Under the pieces are notes generated by a model. The model was not told the DNA's origin and searched no databases. It saw only the letters and a program-made list of their open reading frames with translations. From NCBI GenBank assembly GCA_023384575.1, contig JAHDVP010000001.1, positions 119,138-183,137 of the forward strand: a DNA stretch of 64,000 nucleotides. The letters are read 5' to 3'. The stretch comes from Acidobacteriota bacterium (lineage in GTDB: Bacteria > Acidobacteriota > Vicinamibacteria > Vicinamibacterales > JAFNAJ01). This document shows, in pieces, positions 9,664-17,893 of this stretch; the first letter of the stretch is position 1; each line of letters starts with the position of its first letter. A program made the translations under genes and the position numbers.

Positions 9664-10440
9664 TCACATGCCCATGACCGAGTAGCCACCGTCGACGTAG
9701 AGGACCTGGCCGGTGATCCCCCGCCCTGGGAGGCCGAGGAGGAAACACGCGGCGTCGGCGACCTCGGCCTGCTCGGTGTTCTTCCTGAGCGGCGACCGGT
9801 CGCGGTAGACCTGCAGGATGCTCGAGAACCCCGAGATGCCGGCGGCGGCCAGCGTCTTGACCGGACCCGCGGAGATGGCGTTGACGCGGACGTTCTGCGG
9901 GCCGAGATCGCTCGCGAGGTAGCGCACCGAGGCCTCGAGCGCGGCCTTCGCGACACCCATCACGTTGTAGTTGGGCAGCACGCGTTCGGCACCGAGGTAC
10001 GTGAGCGTCAGGATGCTGCCGCCGCCCGCTGCGGCCATGAGCGGCGCCGCGCCGCGGGCGAGCGCCACGAGCGAGTACGCGCTGACGTCGAGCGCGACGC
10101 GGAACGCCTCGCGGCTCGTCTCGACGAAGGGGGCCGACAGCGCCTCGCGAGGGGCGAACGCCGCGCCGTGGACCAGGACGTCCAGGGTCCCCCCGTCGGC
10201 CGCGAGCGTGGAGAAGAGGGCGTCGACCTCGGAGTCCATCGAGACGTCGCACGGTACGAGGCGAGGCGAGTGGTCGATTGTCGCCGCGAGCTCCTGCACG
10301 TTCTCGGCGAGCCGGTCGTTCTGGTACGTGAGCACCAGCCGCGCCCCGGCCTCGGCGAGCCGTGAGGCGATGGCCCAGGCCAGCGAACGCTTGTTGGCCA
10401 CGCCCACGACGAGCGCGGTCTTTCCCGTGAAATCGGTCAT
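9664..10440 (-). CDS. fabI: Enoyl-[acyl-carrier-protein] reductase (NADH) FabI
   Basis: A 258-residue short-chain dehydrogenase of FabI type, which catalyses the last reduction of each fatty-acid elongation cycle. The nucleotide-binding start GKTALVVGVANKRSLAWAIA is the FabI form of the Rossmann motif. TYLGAERVLPNYNVMGVAKA contains the two catalytic tyrosines (148 and 158) and K165 in the Y-x6-K pattern of this family. The C-terminus GQVLYVDGGYSVMGM is also typical. Length matches the usual 255-265 residues. It stands apart from other fatty-acid genes here; the gene upstream on the same strand is the zinc-ribbon protein. Triclosan-type inhibitors target this enzyme class. Confidence 0.96.
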   Translation of the reverse strand: MTDFTGKTALVVGVANKRSLAWAIASRLAEAGARLVLTYQNDRLAENVQELAATIDHSPRLVPCDVSMDSEVDALFSTLAADGGTLDVLVHGAAFAPREALSAPFVETSREAFRVALDVSAYSLVALARGAAPLMAAAGGGSILTLTYLGAERVLPNYNVMGVAKAALEASVRYLASDLGPQNVRVNAISAGPVKTLAAAGISGFSSILQVYRDRSPLRKNTEQAEVADAACFLLGLPGRGITGQVLYVDGGYSVMGM

Positions 10441-10551
10441 GGTTCGTGTCTCGCCCGCCGAGATCGCGGGCCCGGCGTGAAGGCGGCGGATGACGGCGCC
10501 CCGTGCGGCGACGACACCGGGCCTCCGAGGAAGAAGGCGCGGCCGGGCGGC

Positions 10552-11256
10552 CTACCGGCCCGACTTCTTGCCCCCACGCCCGTGGTGCCGGCCCCGTGGC
10601 CCGCCGGCTCCGGCGGCCTTGTGCCCGCCGCGCTGACCGGGGGCAGCGCCCTGCCGCGGGTGACCGCCCTTGCCCGGGCGACCGGCCTTACCCTGGGGAC
10701 GCGCGAACTTGCCGCCGGGACGCCCCCCGGCACCACGGGTCGCGTGCCGCTGGTTGGCACGGGCCGCAGCTTCGCGGATGGTGAACTCCGGGATCTTCCG
10801 CTCGGGCACGTGGCCTTCCGGCCGCGGCAAGGTCGCACGAATCAGCCGCCGGTGCACCGGGCCATCGTCGAGCGGGCGAAGGTCGGCCTCCGCCGGACGC
10901 TCGTCGTCGACCTCCTCGTTGCGAGCGGGCCCTGCCGCGGCCAGATCGACGACGGGCTCTGCGGGCGCGCTTCGTGCCGGGCGGACGATGACCGGCGGCG
11001 GCGGAGCCGGCTCGATCTCATCAGAGGCCGCCACCTCGGCGGCTGCACCCGTCGGGGGGACGGCGGTGGCCTGGACCTTCTTGCGACGCGGTGGAACCCT
11101 GCCTCCCTTGTAGGGGTGCTCGGCGTCACAGGTCGTGCACCGGGTCTGCTTGATCTGATCGTCGATCATGGCGACCACGGCGTGATTGGTGAGACGGCGT
11201 TCGCGCGGACAGTAATCGTCGAGAATGTCACCGAGCCGGACCCGGCGCTGCTCCAT
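10552..11256 (-). CDS. Conserved-looking zinc-ribbon protein with long basic Gly/Pro/Arg tail
   Basis: A 234-residue protein of unknown function. The N-terminal 60 residues look folded, with C16, C40, C43 and H47 (RCTTCDAEH) as possible zinc ligands, followed by a basic PPRRKK. The middle (60-150) is Pro/Ala-rich and acidic. The last 80 residues are a low-complexity basic tail rich in G, R, P and K with GRPGGK- and RGG-like units, which suggests RNA or DNA binding. The ATG at 11256 is favoured by GGGGGAG upstream; an in-frame ATG at 11295 lacks one. The gene lies between argH and fabI on the same strand. I do not recognise a named family. Confidence 0.65.
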   Translation of the reverse strand: MEQRRVRLGDILDDYCPRERRLTNHAVVAMIDDQIKQTRCTTCDAEHPYKGGRVPPRRKKVQATAVPPTGAAAEVAASDEIEPAPPPPVIVRPARSAPAEPVVDLAAAGPARNEEVDDERPAEADLRPLDDGPVHRRLIRATLPRPEGHVPERKIPEFTIREAAARANQRHATRGAGGRPGGKFARPQGKAGRPGKGGHPRQGAAPGQRGGHKAAGAGGPRGRHHGRGGKKSGR

Positions 11257-11595
11257 TGACTCCCCCGCAGAGATGTGGCGGGCAGGTAACCCCATCCGAC
11301 GACAGCCGATAGGCTACGGGCGCCCGGCCCGACTGGCGCTCCCCCGAACGGAGCGACGCGCGCTCGTCTCGCCGTGGTGACGTTTCACTGGTTCCACAGG
11401 TCGCGTCAGCCCGTGCAGGGCCGCCAGCCGCCGGCCGCCAGTCGCCAGCCATCCGAACGGATCAGGGGTTACTCCAAGCGTAGGCGCCCAAGCATAACAG
11501 AGCGCGTCCGACGCGGCAACGGCCCTTCGTCCGGCTGTCCGGCGTGCCGTTCGCCCGTCCGTCCCGGCGGGAGGCGCGTTCGGCTCTCCGGCGGC
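11257..11595. other. Intergenic region between argH and the zinc-ribbon gene
   Basis: There are 339 bases without a supported gene. A short GC-rich direct-repeat patch (CCGCCAGCCGCCGGCCGCCA) lies near 11430. On the minus strand, TATGCT at 11491-11496 could be a -10 element for the downstream gene, with no clear -35. No convincing terminator for argH was found. Confidence 0.35.
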
Positions 11596-12972
11596 TCAGG
11601 TCGAGGCCAGCCAGCGCGTGACGTCAGCGAGTGCGGCCGCGACCGCGCCGGGCGCCGTCGACTGGGGCGTGCGCTTGGCATCGACCGAGGCGCGTCCGCT
11701 CACCACGGTGGCATCGATCCCCTCGAACAACGGATGATGCCCACGCCACTCGTCGGGTGTGAGGTCGTCGAAGCCGCGCTGCGCCGCGATCAGCTCGCGC
11801 ACCATGCGGCCGACGATCTCGTGCGCGCTGCGGAACGGCACGCCTCGATTCACGAGCACGTCGGCCACGTCGGTGGCGAGCATCAGGCCGGAGGCCGCGC
11901 GTGTGGTCACGTCGGTGCGCACCGTCAGCGTCTCGACGACGGCGGCGCTCGCGGCGAGGCACCCGGCAAGAGTGTCTTCGGCGTCGAACACGGCCTCCTT
12001 GTCTTCCTGCAGGTCCTTGTTGTACCCGCTCGGCAGCCCCTTCATGGTCGAGAGCCACCCGGCGAGGCACCCGATCGCGCGCCCGGCCTTGCCACGCACC
12101 AGCTCCATCGGGTCGGGGTTCTTCTTCTGCGGCATCAGGCTGCTGCCGGTCGAGACCCGGTCGTCGAGGTCGAAGAAACCGAACTCCTCGGCCCCGAAGA
12201 CGATGACGTCCTCGCCGAGCCGGCTCAGGTGGATCATGGCGAGCGCCACTGCGTGGAGGAACTCGGCGACGAAGTCGCGGTCGGCGACGGCGTCGAGGCT
12301 GTTCTCGACGACGCGCGAGAACCCGAGGCGGCGGGCCAGGGCGGCGGTGTCGACGGGAAAGGCGGTGCCGGCCACCGCGCCCGATCCGAGCGGCAGCCGG
12401 TCGATCTCCGCGAGCACGCGGGTGAAGCGTTCGTGGTCGCGGCGCGCCGCCGCGGCGTGCGCGAGCCAGAAGTGCGCGACGAGGATCGGTTGTGCGCGCC
12501 GCAGGTGCGTGTACGACGGCATCAGCGCGTCACCCGCCGCGCGCGCCTGTGCCGCGCAGGCCGCCACGAGCCGCACGAGGCCGGCGTGCAGGACGGGGAC
12601 CCGCCGGCGGAGGTAGAGCCGCAAGTCGAGCGCCACCTGCTCGTTGCGCGACCGGCCGGTGTGCAGCCGCTTGCCGAGCTCGCCCACGCGCTCGACGAGC
12701 TGGCGCTCGACGAAGGCATGCACGTCTTCGTCGGGGCCCTCGACCGACTCGGGCCGCTCGCGCGCCGCCTGCCGGATCGCCTCGAGTGCCTCGCCGAGAC
12801 GCACCGCGTCGTCGGCCGACACGACGCCGGCGTCCGCGAGCGCCGCGGCCCAGGCCAGGCTGCCCTCGATGTCGTCGTCGAGCAGGCGACGGTCGAAGCG
12901 GAAGGAGGCCCCGAAGTCGAAGACCTCCCGATCTGGCTCGGCCGAGAACCGACCCGACCACAACGTCGACAT
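11596..12972 (-). CDS. argH: Argininosuccinate lyase
   Basis: A 458-residue enzyme that splits argininosuccinate into arginine and fumarate, the last step of arginine synthesis. It starts MSTLWSGRFS as usual and carries the fumarase/aspartase superfamily signature GSSLMPQKKNPD, containing the catalytic serine loop, and TGRSRNEQV in the N-terminal active-site region. Length agrees with the family (about 460). Its ATG is 7 bp after the argG stop on the same strand, so the two are probably co-transcribed from the argR promoter. Nothing looks truncated. Confidence 0.97.
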   Translation of the reverse strand: MSTLWSGRFSAEPDREVFDFGASFRFDRRLLDDDIEGSLAWAAALADAGVVSADDAVRLGEALEAIRQAARERPESVEGPDEDVHAFVERQLVERVGELGKRLHTGRSRNEQVALDLRLYLRRRVPVLHAGLVRLVAACAAQARAAGDALMPSYTHLRRAQPILVAHFWLAHAAAARRDHERFTRVLAEIDRLPLGSGAVAGTAFPVDTAALARRLGFSRVVENSLDAVADRDFVAEFLHAVALAMIHLSRLGEDVIVFGAEEFGFFDLDDRVSTGSSLMPQKKNPDPMELVRGKAGRAIGCLAGWLSTMKGLPSGYNKDLQEDKEAVFDAEDTLAGCLAASAAVVETLTVRTDVTTRAASGLMLATDVADVLVNRGVPFRSAHEIVGRMVRELIAAQRGFDDLTPDEWRGHHPLFEGIDATVVSGRASVDAKRTPQSTAPGAVAAALADVTRWLAST

Positions 12973-12979
12973 CGTCAGG

Positions 12980-14194
12980 TCACACTCCCGCGGCCACGGC
13001 CGTCGTGGCGCGCGCGGCGCGCGCGGCGGTCTCGACCGGCAGCCCGTAGATCTTGATGAAGCCCTCGGCCGCGGTGTGGTCGAAGACGTCGCCCGCGTCG
13101 TACGTGGCGAGCGCGTGATCGTACAGCGCGAAGGGCGAGCGCCGCCCGACGATGCGGCAGTCGCCCTTGAAGAGCTTGAGACGGGCCACGCCGGTGACGC
13201 GCTGCTGGACCTGCTCGACGAATGCGTCGATGGCCTCGCGAATCGGCGCGAACCACACGCCGTTGTAGACGAGGTCGGCGTACTGCCGCCCGAGGTCGTG
13301 CTTCAGGCGATCGAGGTCGCGGGGGATGACCATCGCCTCGAGCTCGCGGTGCGCCGTGTGCAGCACGACCGCTGCGGGCGCCTCGTAGATCTCGCGCGAC
13401 TTGATGCCGACGAGGCGGTTCTCGACCATGTCGATGCGCCCCACCCCGTGCGCGCCGGCGATGGTCTCGAGGCTCGAGATGAGCTCGACGAGCGGCATCG
13501 CCACCCCGTTCACCTTGACCGGCACGCCGCGCTCGAACTCGATTTCCACGTAGGCGGGCGTGTCGGGCGCCTCGGCCGGCGCCTTGGTCAGGGTGTAGAT
13601 CTCCTCGGGAGGCTCGCACCACGGGTCCTCGAGCACGCCGCACTCGATCGACCGCCCCCAGAGGTTGGCGTCGGTGCTGTAGGGGCTGTCGACGGTGGCC
13701 GGCACGGGGATGCTGCGGGCCCGGGCGTAGGCGATCTCGTCGGGTCGGGTCATGCCCCAGACGCGGGCGGGAGCGATGACCTTGATCGTCGGGTTGAGCG
13801 CCCGCGCCGACACGTCGATCCGCACCTGGTCGTTGCCCTTGCCGGTGCAGCCGTGGGCGATGGCCGACGCACCCTCCATCTCCGCGATCTGCACGAGGTG
13901 CTTTGCGATGAGCGGCCGGCCGAGCGCCGTCGCGAGCGGGTACTTGTGCTCGTAGATGGCGCCGGCCTTGAGGGCCGGCAGCAGGTAGTCGCGAGCGAAC
14001 TCCTCGCGCACGTCGACGACGTGGGCGCGCACGGCGCCAACGGCGAGCGCGCGCTCGCGCACGTCGGCGAGCTCCTTGCCCTGCCCGAGGTCGAGCGTGA
14101 CGGCGACGATCTCGGCGTCGAAGTGATCGGCGAGCCAGGGGATGGCGACCGACGTGTCGAGGCCACCCGAGTAGGCGAGCACGATGCGTTCCAT
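12980..14194 (-). CDS. argG: Argininosuccinate synthase
   Basis: A 404-residue ATP-dependent ligase joining citrulline and aspartate. The N-terminal PP-loop AYSGGLDTSV binds ATP, and HGCTGKGNDQVR and SPYSTDANLWGRSIE are characteristic ArgG motifs. The length is normal (about 400). It lies 42 bp downstream of argR and 7 bp upstream of argH, so the minus-strand arm reads argR-argG-argH. Regulation is expected to be through the ARG-like box at the argR promoter. An earlier in-frame start is not supported. Confidence 0.97.
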   Translation of the reverse strand: MERIVLAYSGGLDTSVAIPWLADHFDAEIVAVTLDLGQGKELADVRERALAVGAVRAHVVDVREEFARDYLLPALKAGAIYEHKYPLATALGRPLIAKHLVQIAEMEGASAIAHGCTGKGNDQVRIDVSARALNPTIKVIAPARVWGMTRPDEIAYARARSIPVPATVDSPYSTDANLWGRSIECGVLEDPWCEPPEEIYTLTKAPAEAPDTPAYVEIEFERGVPVKVNGVAMPLVELISSLETIAGAHGVGRIDMVENRLVGIKSREIYEAPAAVVLHTAHRELEAMVIPRDLDRLKHDLGRQYADLVYNGVWFAPIREAIDAFVEQVQQRVTGVARLKLFKGDCRIVGRRSPFALYDHALATYDAGDVFDHTAAEGFIKIYGLPVETAARAARATTAVAAGV

Positions 14195-14236
14195 GGCGCG
14201 GGTCCTTTCGTGACGTGATGGATGAAGACGAAGCGC

Positions 14237-14689
14237 TCAGGCCCTGGCCCAAGCCTCCACCTGGCGGGCGAACGCCGCCGCGCGACGGCGGTCGCGGGCG
14301 ATGACGAGAACGGTGTCGTCGCCGGCAATCGTGCCGACGAGACCCGTCGACGACGACCGGTCGATGGCCAGCGCGAGCGGTTGGGCCTGGCCGGCATCGG
14401 TGCGCACGACGACGAACTGCTCGACGCGGTCGATGCGCCGGAGATACTCGACGACGGCCCGCCGCAGGGCGGCCTCGCCACCTTCGGGACGGCCGGCGGG
14501 AACGCCGGCCCGCTGGTAGGCGCCATCGGCGGCACGCTTGACGAGGCCCAGATCCTTGAGGTCGCGCGACAGCGTCGCCTGGGTCACGTCGAACCCGCGG
14601 GCGCTGAGACGCCGGCGGAGTCCTTCCTGGCTCGTGACGGCTTCACGATCGATGCACTCGAGGATGGCCGCTTGTCGGTAGGCCTTCAT
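14237..14689 (-). CDS. argR: Arginine repressor ArgR
   Basis: A 150-residue regulator of arginine metabolism. The N-terminal winged helix (about 1-70) contains the recognition helix region VTQATLSRDLKDLGLVK, with the SRDL signature. The C-terminal hexamerisation and arginine-binding domain (80-150) has GLVGTIAGDDTVLVIARD, where the Asp pair contacts arginine. It is the first gene of the minus-strand arm and diverges from argC. A palindrome overlapping its own promoter suggests autoregulation. The family usually binds pairs of ARG boxes as hexamers. Confidence 0.95.
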   Translation of the reverse strand: MKAYRQAAILECIDREAVTSQEGLRRRLSARGFDVTQATLSRDLKDLGLVKRAADGAYQRAGVPAGRPEGGEAALRRAVVEYLRRIDRVEQFVVVRTDAGQAQPLALAIDRSSSTGLVGTIAGDDTVLVIARDRRRAAAFARQVEAWARA

Positions 14690-14704
14690 GGCTATGCACT
14701 AAAC

Positions 14705-14718
14705 CGCATGAGCATACA
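14705..14718 (-). promoter_or_regulatory. ARG-box-like operator overlapping the argR promoter
   Basis: On the minus strand the sequence is TGTATGCTCATGCG. It has the ARG-box layout TGNAT-N4-ATNCA, with one mismatch at the last position, and overlaps the -10 hexamer of argR. ArgR binding here would block RNA polymerase. Only one box is visible; canonical operators often have two. Confidence 0.4.
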
Positions 14719-14740
14719 CAATTGTCCTGGCTCCTGCCAA
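14711..14740 (-). promoter_or_regulatory. argR-argG-argH promoter
   Basis: On the minus strand TTGGCA (14735-14740) is followed after 18 bp by TATGCT (14711-14716), 22 bp before the argR ATG. This is one of the two best sigma-70-like promoters in the window. Confidence 0.55.
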
Positions 14741-14781
14741 GCCCGATCACATCGACTATCGAAATCATTGAGAAATCATCA

Positions 14782-14810
14782 TTGACTGCGACGGCCACGT
14801 CGGCTATAAC
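14782..14810 (+). promoter_or_regulatory. argC-operon promoter
   Basis: TTGACT (14782-14787) and TATAAC (14805-14810) are separated by exactly 17 bp, within an A+T-rich patch unlike the surrounding DNA. Transcription should start near 14816-14818, leaving a leader of only about 20 bases before argC. Confidence 0.65.
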
Positions 14811-14822
14811 GGGAGTTCGCGC

Positions 14823-14836
14823 TGTATAGATATACA
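14823..14836 (+). promoter_or_regulatory. ARG-box-like palindrome at the argC start
   Basis: TGTATAGATATACA is a perfect inverted repeat (6-2-6) that also reads as TGTAT-N4-ATACA, the ARG-box arrangement. It lies just downstream of the predicted transcription start and reaches the first base of the argC ATG, so a bound ArgR hexamer could block initiation or promoter escape. Confidence 0.5.
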
Positions 14837-15834
14837 TGCTCATGTCCTCCTCCCTCTCGGTCGGCATCGTCGGCGCCACCGGCTACTCGGGCCAGGAGCT
14901 CGTTCGCCTGCTCGCACGGCATCCCCGGGCCAGACTCGCCGGGGCCTTCGGATCGAGTGCGAGCGAGCGGCCGCGCCGGCTGCCCGCGCTCGCGCGGCTG
15001 TGGGACGGCGAAGTCGTGCCCTTCACGCCCGACGCCCTCGTCGGGCGGGTCGACGCGGTCCTGCTCGCCCTGCCAGAGGCCGCGGCCGCCGAGACCGCGC
15101 CGCCGCTCGTCGACGCCGGCCTGCGGGTCTTCGACCTGTCGGGCGCGTTCCGCCTCCGCCAGGCCGGTCTCCGCCACCGCTGGTATCCGGCCACGGCCAC
15201 CTTGCCCGCCGGGACGGCCTATGGCCTCACCGAGCGCCACCGCGCCGACATCGCCGGGGCGCGGCTCGTCGCCTGCCCGGGTTGCTACCCTACGGCGGCG
15301 CTGCTCGCGCTCGGCCCCCTCGTCGACGCCGGCCTCGTCGAGGGCGACATCGTCATCGACGCGAAGTCGGGAATCTCGGGCGCGGGCAAGGCGCCGAGCG
15401 AGCGCACGCACTTCTCCGAGAACCACGGCAGCGTCGCGGCGTACAACGTCTTCCGGCACCGCCACACCGCGGAGATCGAGCAGCAGCTCGACCGTGCCGT
15501 GACGTTCGTCCCGCACCTCGTGCCGCTCGACCGCGGCATCCTCGAGACGATCTACGTGCGCGTCCGCCCAGGGACGACCCACGCCGACATCGAGGCCGCG
15601 CTCCAGTCGGCCTACGCCGACGCGCCGTTTGTCCGTCTCGTCGGCGCCGAGCTCCCCGAGATCAAGCACGTCGTCCATACGAACTTCTGCGACATCGGCT
15701 GGGTGCTCGACGCCACGGGCGGGCGCCTCGTGCTCGTCGCCTGCCTCGACAATCTCGTGAAGGGCGCGGCCGGCCAGGCCATCCAGAACCTGAACGTGGC
15801 CTTCGGCTTCGACGAGCGCGCGGGACTGCTATGA
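14836..15834 (+). CDS. argC: N-acetyl-gamma-glutamyl-phosphate reductase
   Basis: A 332-residue NADPH-dependent reductase, third step of arginine synthesis. GIVGATGYSGQELVRLL is the nucleotide-binding start and CPGCYPTA contains the catalytic cysteine (C150). SGISGAGKAPSE and HVVHTNFCDIGW are also family motifs. Two ATGs (14836 and 14842) could serve; a TAG just upstream excludes longer starts, and neither has a ribosome binding site, so the transcript may be nearly leaderless. It is the first gene of the plus-strand arm; its TGA overlaps the argB ATG. Confidence 0.96.
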   Translation: MLMSSSLSVGIVGATGYSGQELVRLLARHPRARLAGAFGSSASERPRRLPALARLWDGEVVPFTPDALVGRVDAVLLALPEAAAAETAPPLVDAGLRVFDLSGAFRLRQAGLRHRWYPATATLPAGTAYGLTERHRADIAGARLVACPGCYPTAALLALGPLVDAGLVEGDIVIDAKSGISGAGKAPSERTHFSENHGSVAAYNVFRHRHTAEIEQQLDRAVTFVPHLVPLDRGILETIYVRVRPGTTHADIEAALQSAYADAPFVRLVGAELPEIKHVVHTNFCDIGWVLDATGGRLVLVACLDNLVKGAAGQAIQNLNVAFGFDERAGLL

Positions 15835-16655
15835 GCCCTGCCCCTGCCTCGACCGTGGTGAAGCTCGGAGGCGAGCTGCTCGAACCGGGTGAGACGCTCG
15901 CGCCCCTGGCACGGGCGATCGCGACGCTGGCGTCGGCCACGCCAGTGGTCGTCGTGCACGGCGGCGGCCGGGAGATCGACGCCGAAGCCGCGCGGCGCGG
16001 CCTCGTGAAACAGGCGGTCGACGGCCTGCGCGTTACCGACGCCGCCACACTCGACGCCGTGGTCGCCGTGCTCGCCGGCGTCGTGAACACCCGGCTCGTG
16101 GCCGCCCTCGTTGCGGCCGGGGTCCGCGCCGTGGGGCTGACCGGGGCCGACGCGGCGCTCGTGCCGGTCGGCAAGGCCCCCCTCCACCGGGCCACCGACG
16201 GCCGCCTCGTCGACCTCGGGTTCGTCGGCGAGCCGGTGGCTTCGACGCCGGCGCTCGCCTTCGACCTGGTCGAGGCCGGCTACGTCCCGGTGATCGCTTC
16301 GATTGGGGTCGACCCGGAGTCGGGCGACCTCTACAACGTCAACGCCGACACGCTCGCGGCTCACGTAGCAGCCGCGGCGGGCGCCGCCCGGCTGGTCATC
16401 GCCGGGGCGACGACCGGGGTGCTCGATGGCCACGGGCACGTCATCGCCACACTCGATCGCGACGCCATCGCTGGACTCATCGCCGATGGCACGGCGTCGG
16501 CCGGGATGATCGCCAAGCTCGCTGCGAGCCTCCGCGCGCTCGAGGGCGGCGTTGCCGAGATCGTCGTGGCGTCGGGCCGCGTCTGGGCCACGCGTGGCGT
16601 CATCTCCGGTACGCGCATCGTCGGCCACGCGGTCACCGCAGGGGAACGGGCATGA
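15831..16655 (+). CDS. argB: Acetylglutamate kinase
   Basis: A 274-residue amino-acid kinase phosphorylating N-acetylglutamate. The N-terminal VVKLGGELL and VVVVHGGGREID form the ATP/substrate site of the family, and NVNADTLAAHVA is the conserved nucleotide-binding motif. Start and stop overlap neighbours as ATGA at both ends (argC before, argD after), a sign of translational coupling. The protein has only a few residues before the first strand, so it lacks the long N-terminal helix that marks arginine-sensitive hexameric kinases; feedback inhibition by arginine may therefore be weak here (inference). Confidence 0.95.
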   Translation: MSPAPASTVVKLGGELLEPGETLAPLARAIATLASATPVVVVHGGGREIDAEAARRGLVKQAVDGLRVTDAATLDAVVAVLAGVVNTRLVAALVAAGVRAVGLTGADAALVPVGKAPLHRATDGRLVDLGFVGEPVASTPALAFDLVEAGYVPVIASIGVDPESGDLYNVNADTLAAHVAAAAGAARLVIAGATTGVLDGHGHVIATLDRDAIAGLIADGTASAGMIAKLAASLRALEGGVAEIVVASGRVWATRGVISGTRIVGHAVTAGERA

Positions 16656-17893
16656 TCACGAACACCACGCGCTCCCTCGCCGAGATTCAGGCGCTCGAGT
16701 CGCGCCACATCGTCCAGACCTACAAGCGCCAGCCCGTGGCCTTCGTCCGCGGAGAGGGGGTGTTCCTGTTCGACGACGAGGGCCGGCGCTACCTTGATTG
16801 GCTGTCGGGCATCGGCGTGGCCGCCCTGGGGCACGCCCACCGGGGGCTTGCGGCGGCGCTGGCCGAGCAGGCGCAGGAGCTGGTGCACACCTCGAACCTC
16901 TACTTCCACGCGCTCCAGGGACGGGTCGCCGAGCGCTTGGCTTCGCTCTCGGGGCTGCCGCGCGTCTTCTTCTGCAACAGCGGCACCGAGGCCGTCGAGG
17001 CGTGCCTGAAGTTCGCGCGGCGTTACTGGCACGCGCAGGGCCGGACCGACCGCACCGAATTCGTCGCCCTCGCGCACGCCTTCGGCGGCCGGACCCTCGG
17101 GTCGCTGTCGGTGACGTGGGACGAGCACTACCGGGCGCCGTTCCAGCCGCTCGTGCCGGGCATCACCTTCGTGGCGCCCGGCGACGTCGATGCCCTCGAG
17201 GCGGCCGTGTCCGAGCGGACGGCCGCGATCGTCGCCGAGCCCATTCAGGGGGAGGGCGGCGTGCGCCCGCTGTCGTCGGCGTTTGCTGCGGCCATCGAAG
17301 CCGCCTGCGAGCGCACGGGGACGCTGCTCATCGCCGACGAGATTCAGTGCGGTCTCGGGCGGACGGGCCGGCCATTCTACTTCCAGGCACTCGGCCTCAC
17401 GCCCGATCTGGTCCCGGTGGGCAAGGCGCTCGGCGCCGGTTTCCCGGTGGGCGCGGCGCTCGTGTCGGAACCCGTGGCAGGAGCCCTGGCGTTTGGCGAC
17501 CACGGGACGACGTACGGCGGGAACCTGCTGGCCTGCCGCGCCGCGCTCGTCGTGCTCGACGAGCTCGAGGGTGGGCTGATGGACCACGTGCGCACGGTGG
17601 GCCAGCGCCTCGGCGCGGGCCTCTGCGAGCTCGCGGCGAAGCATCCGGCCGTGCGCGAGGTCCGCGGCGCCGGCCTCATGTGGGGCCTCGACCTCTCCGT
17701 CGACGCGGCCCCCGTCGTCGACGCGGCCCGCGCGCTGGGCCTGATCGTCAATCGGACCTCGTCGACCGTCGTGCGCCTGCTGCCGCCATTCGTGCTGAGC
17801 GAGGCGGAGGCCGACGAGGGCCTGGCGCTGCTCGACGCGGCACTCGCCGACGCCCTGTCACCCCGCGCCGCCGGGCAGGAAGGTGGCGCGTGA
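16652..17893 (+). CDS. argD: Acetylornithine aminotransferase
   Basis: A 413-residue class III PLP aminotransferase that converts N-acetylglutamate semialdehyde to N-acetylornithine. NSGTEAVEACLKFAR and IADEIQCGLGRTG are typical motifs, and K258 in VGKALGAGFP should bind PLP. HGTTYGGNLLAC also fits the family. The ATG overlaps the argB stop, and the TGA overlaps the next ATG as TGATG. Context within the arg operon favours acetylornithine over the related GABA or ornithine aminotransferases. Length is normal. Confidence 0.95.
   Translation: MITNTTRSLAEIQALESRHIVQTYKRQPVAFVRGEGVFLFDDEGRRYLDWLSGIGVAALGHAHRGLAAALAEQAQELVHTSNLYFHALQGRVAERLASLSGLPRVFFCNSGTEAVEACLKFARRYWHAQGRTDRTEFVALAHAFGGRTLGSLSVTWDEHYRAPFQPLVPGITFVAPGDVDALEAAVSERTAAIVAEPIQGEGGVRPLSSAFAAAIEAACERTGTLLIADEIQCGLGRTGRPFYFQALGLTPDLVPVGKALGAGFPVGAALVSEPVAGALAFGDHGTTYGGNLLACRAALVVLDELEGGLMDHVRTVGQRLGAGLCELAAKHPAVREVRGAGLMWGLDLSVDAAPVVDAARALGLIVNRTSSTVVRLLPPFVLSEAEADEGLALLDAALADALSPRAAGQEGGA

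Noticed and set aside
14695-14708. A second ARG box next to the argR start
   Set aside because: The palindrome TGCGG-N4-GTGCA is weak and its centre is only 10 bp from the better box, not the spacing of about 21 bp seen in double operators.
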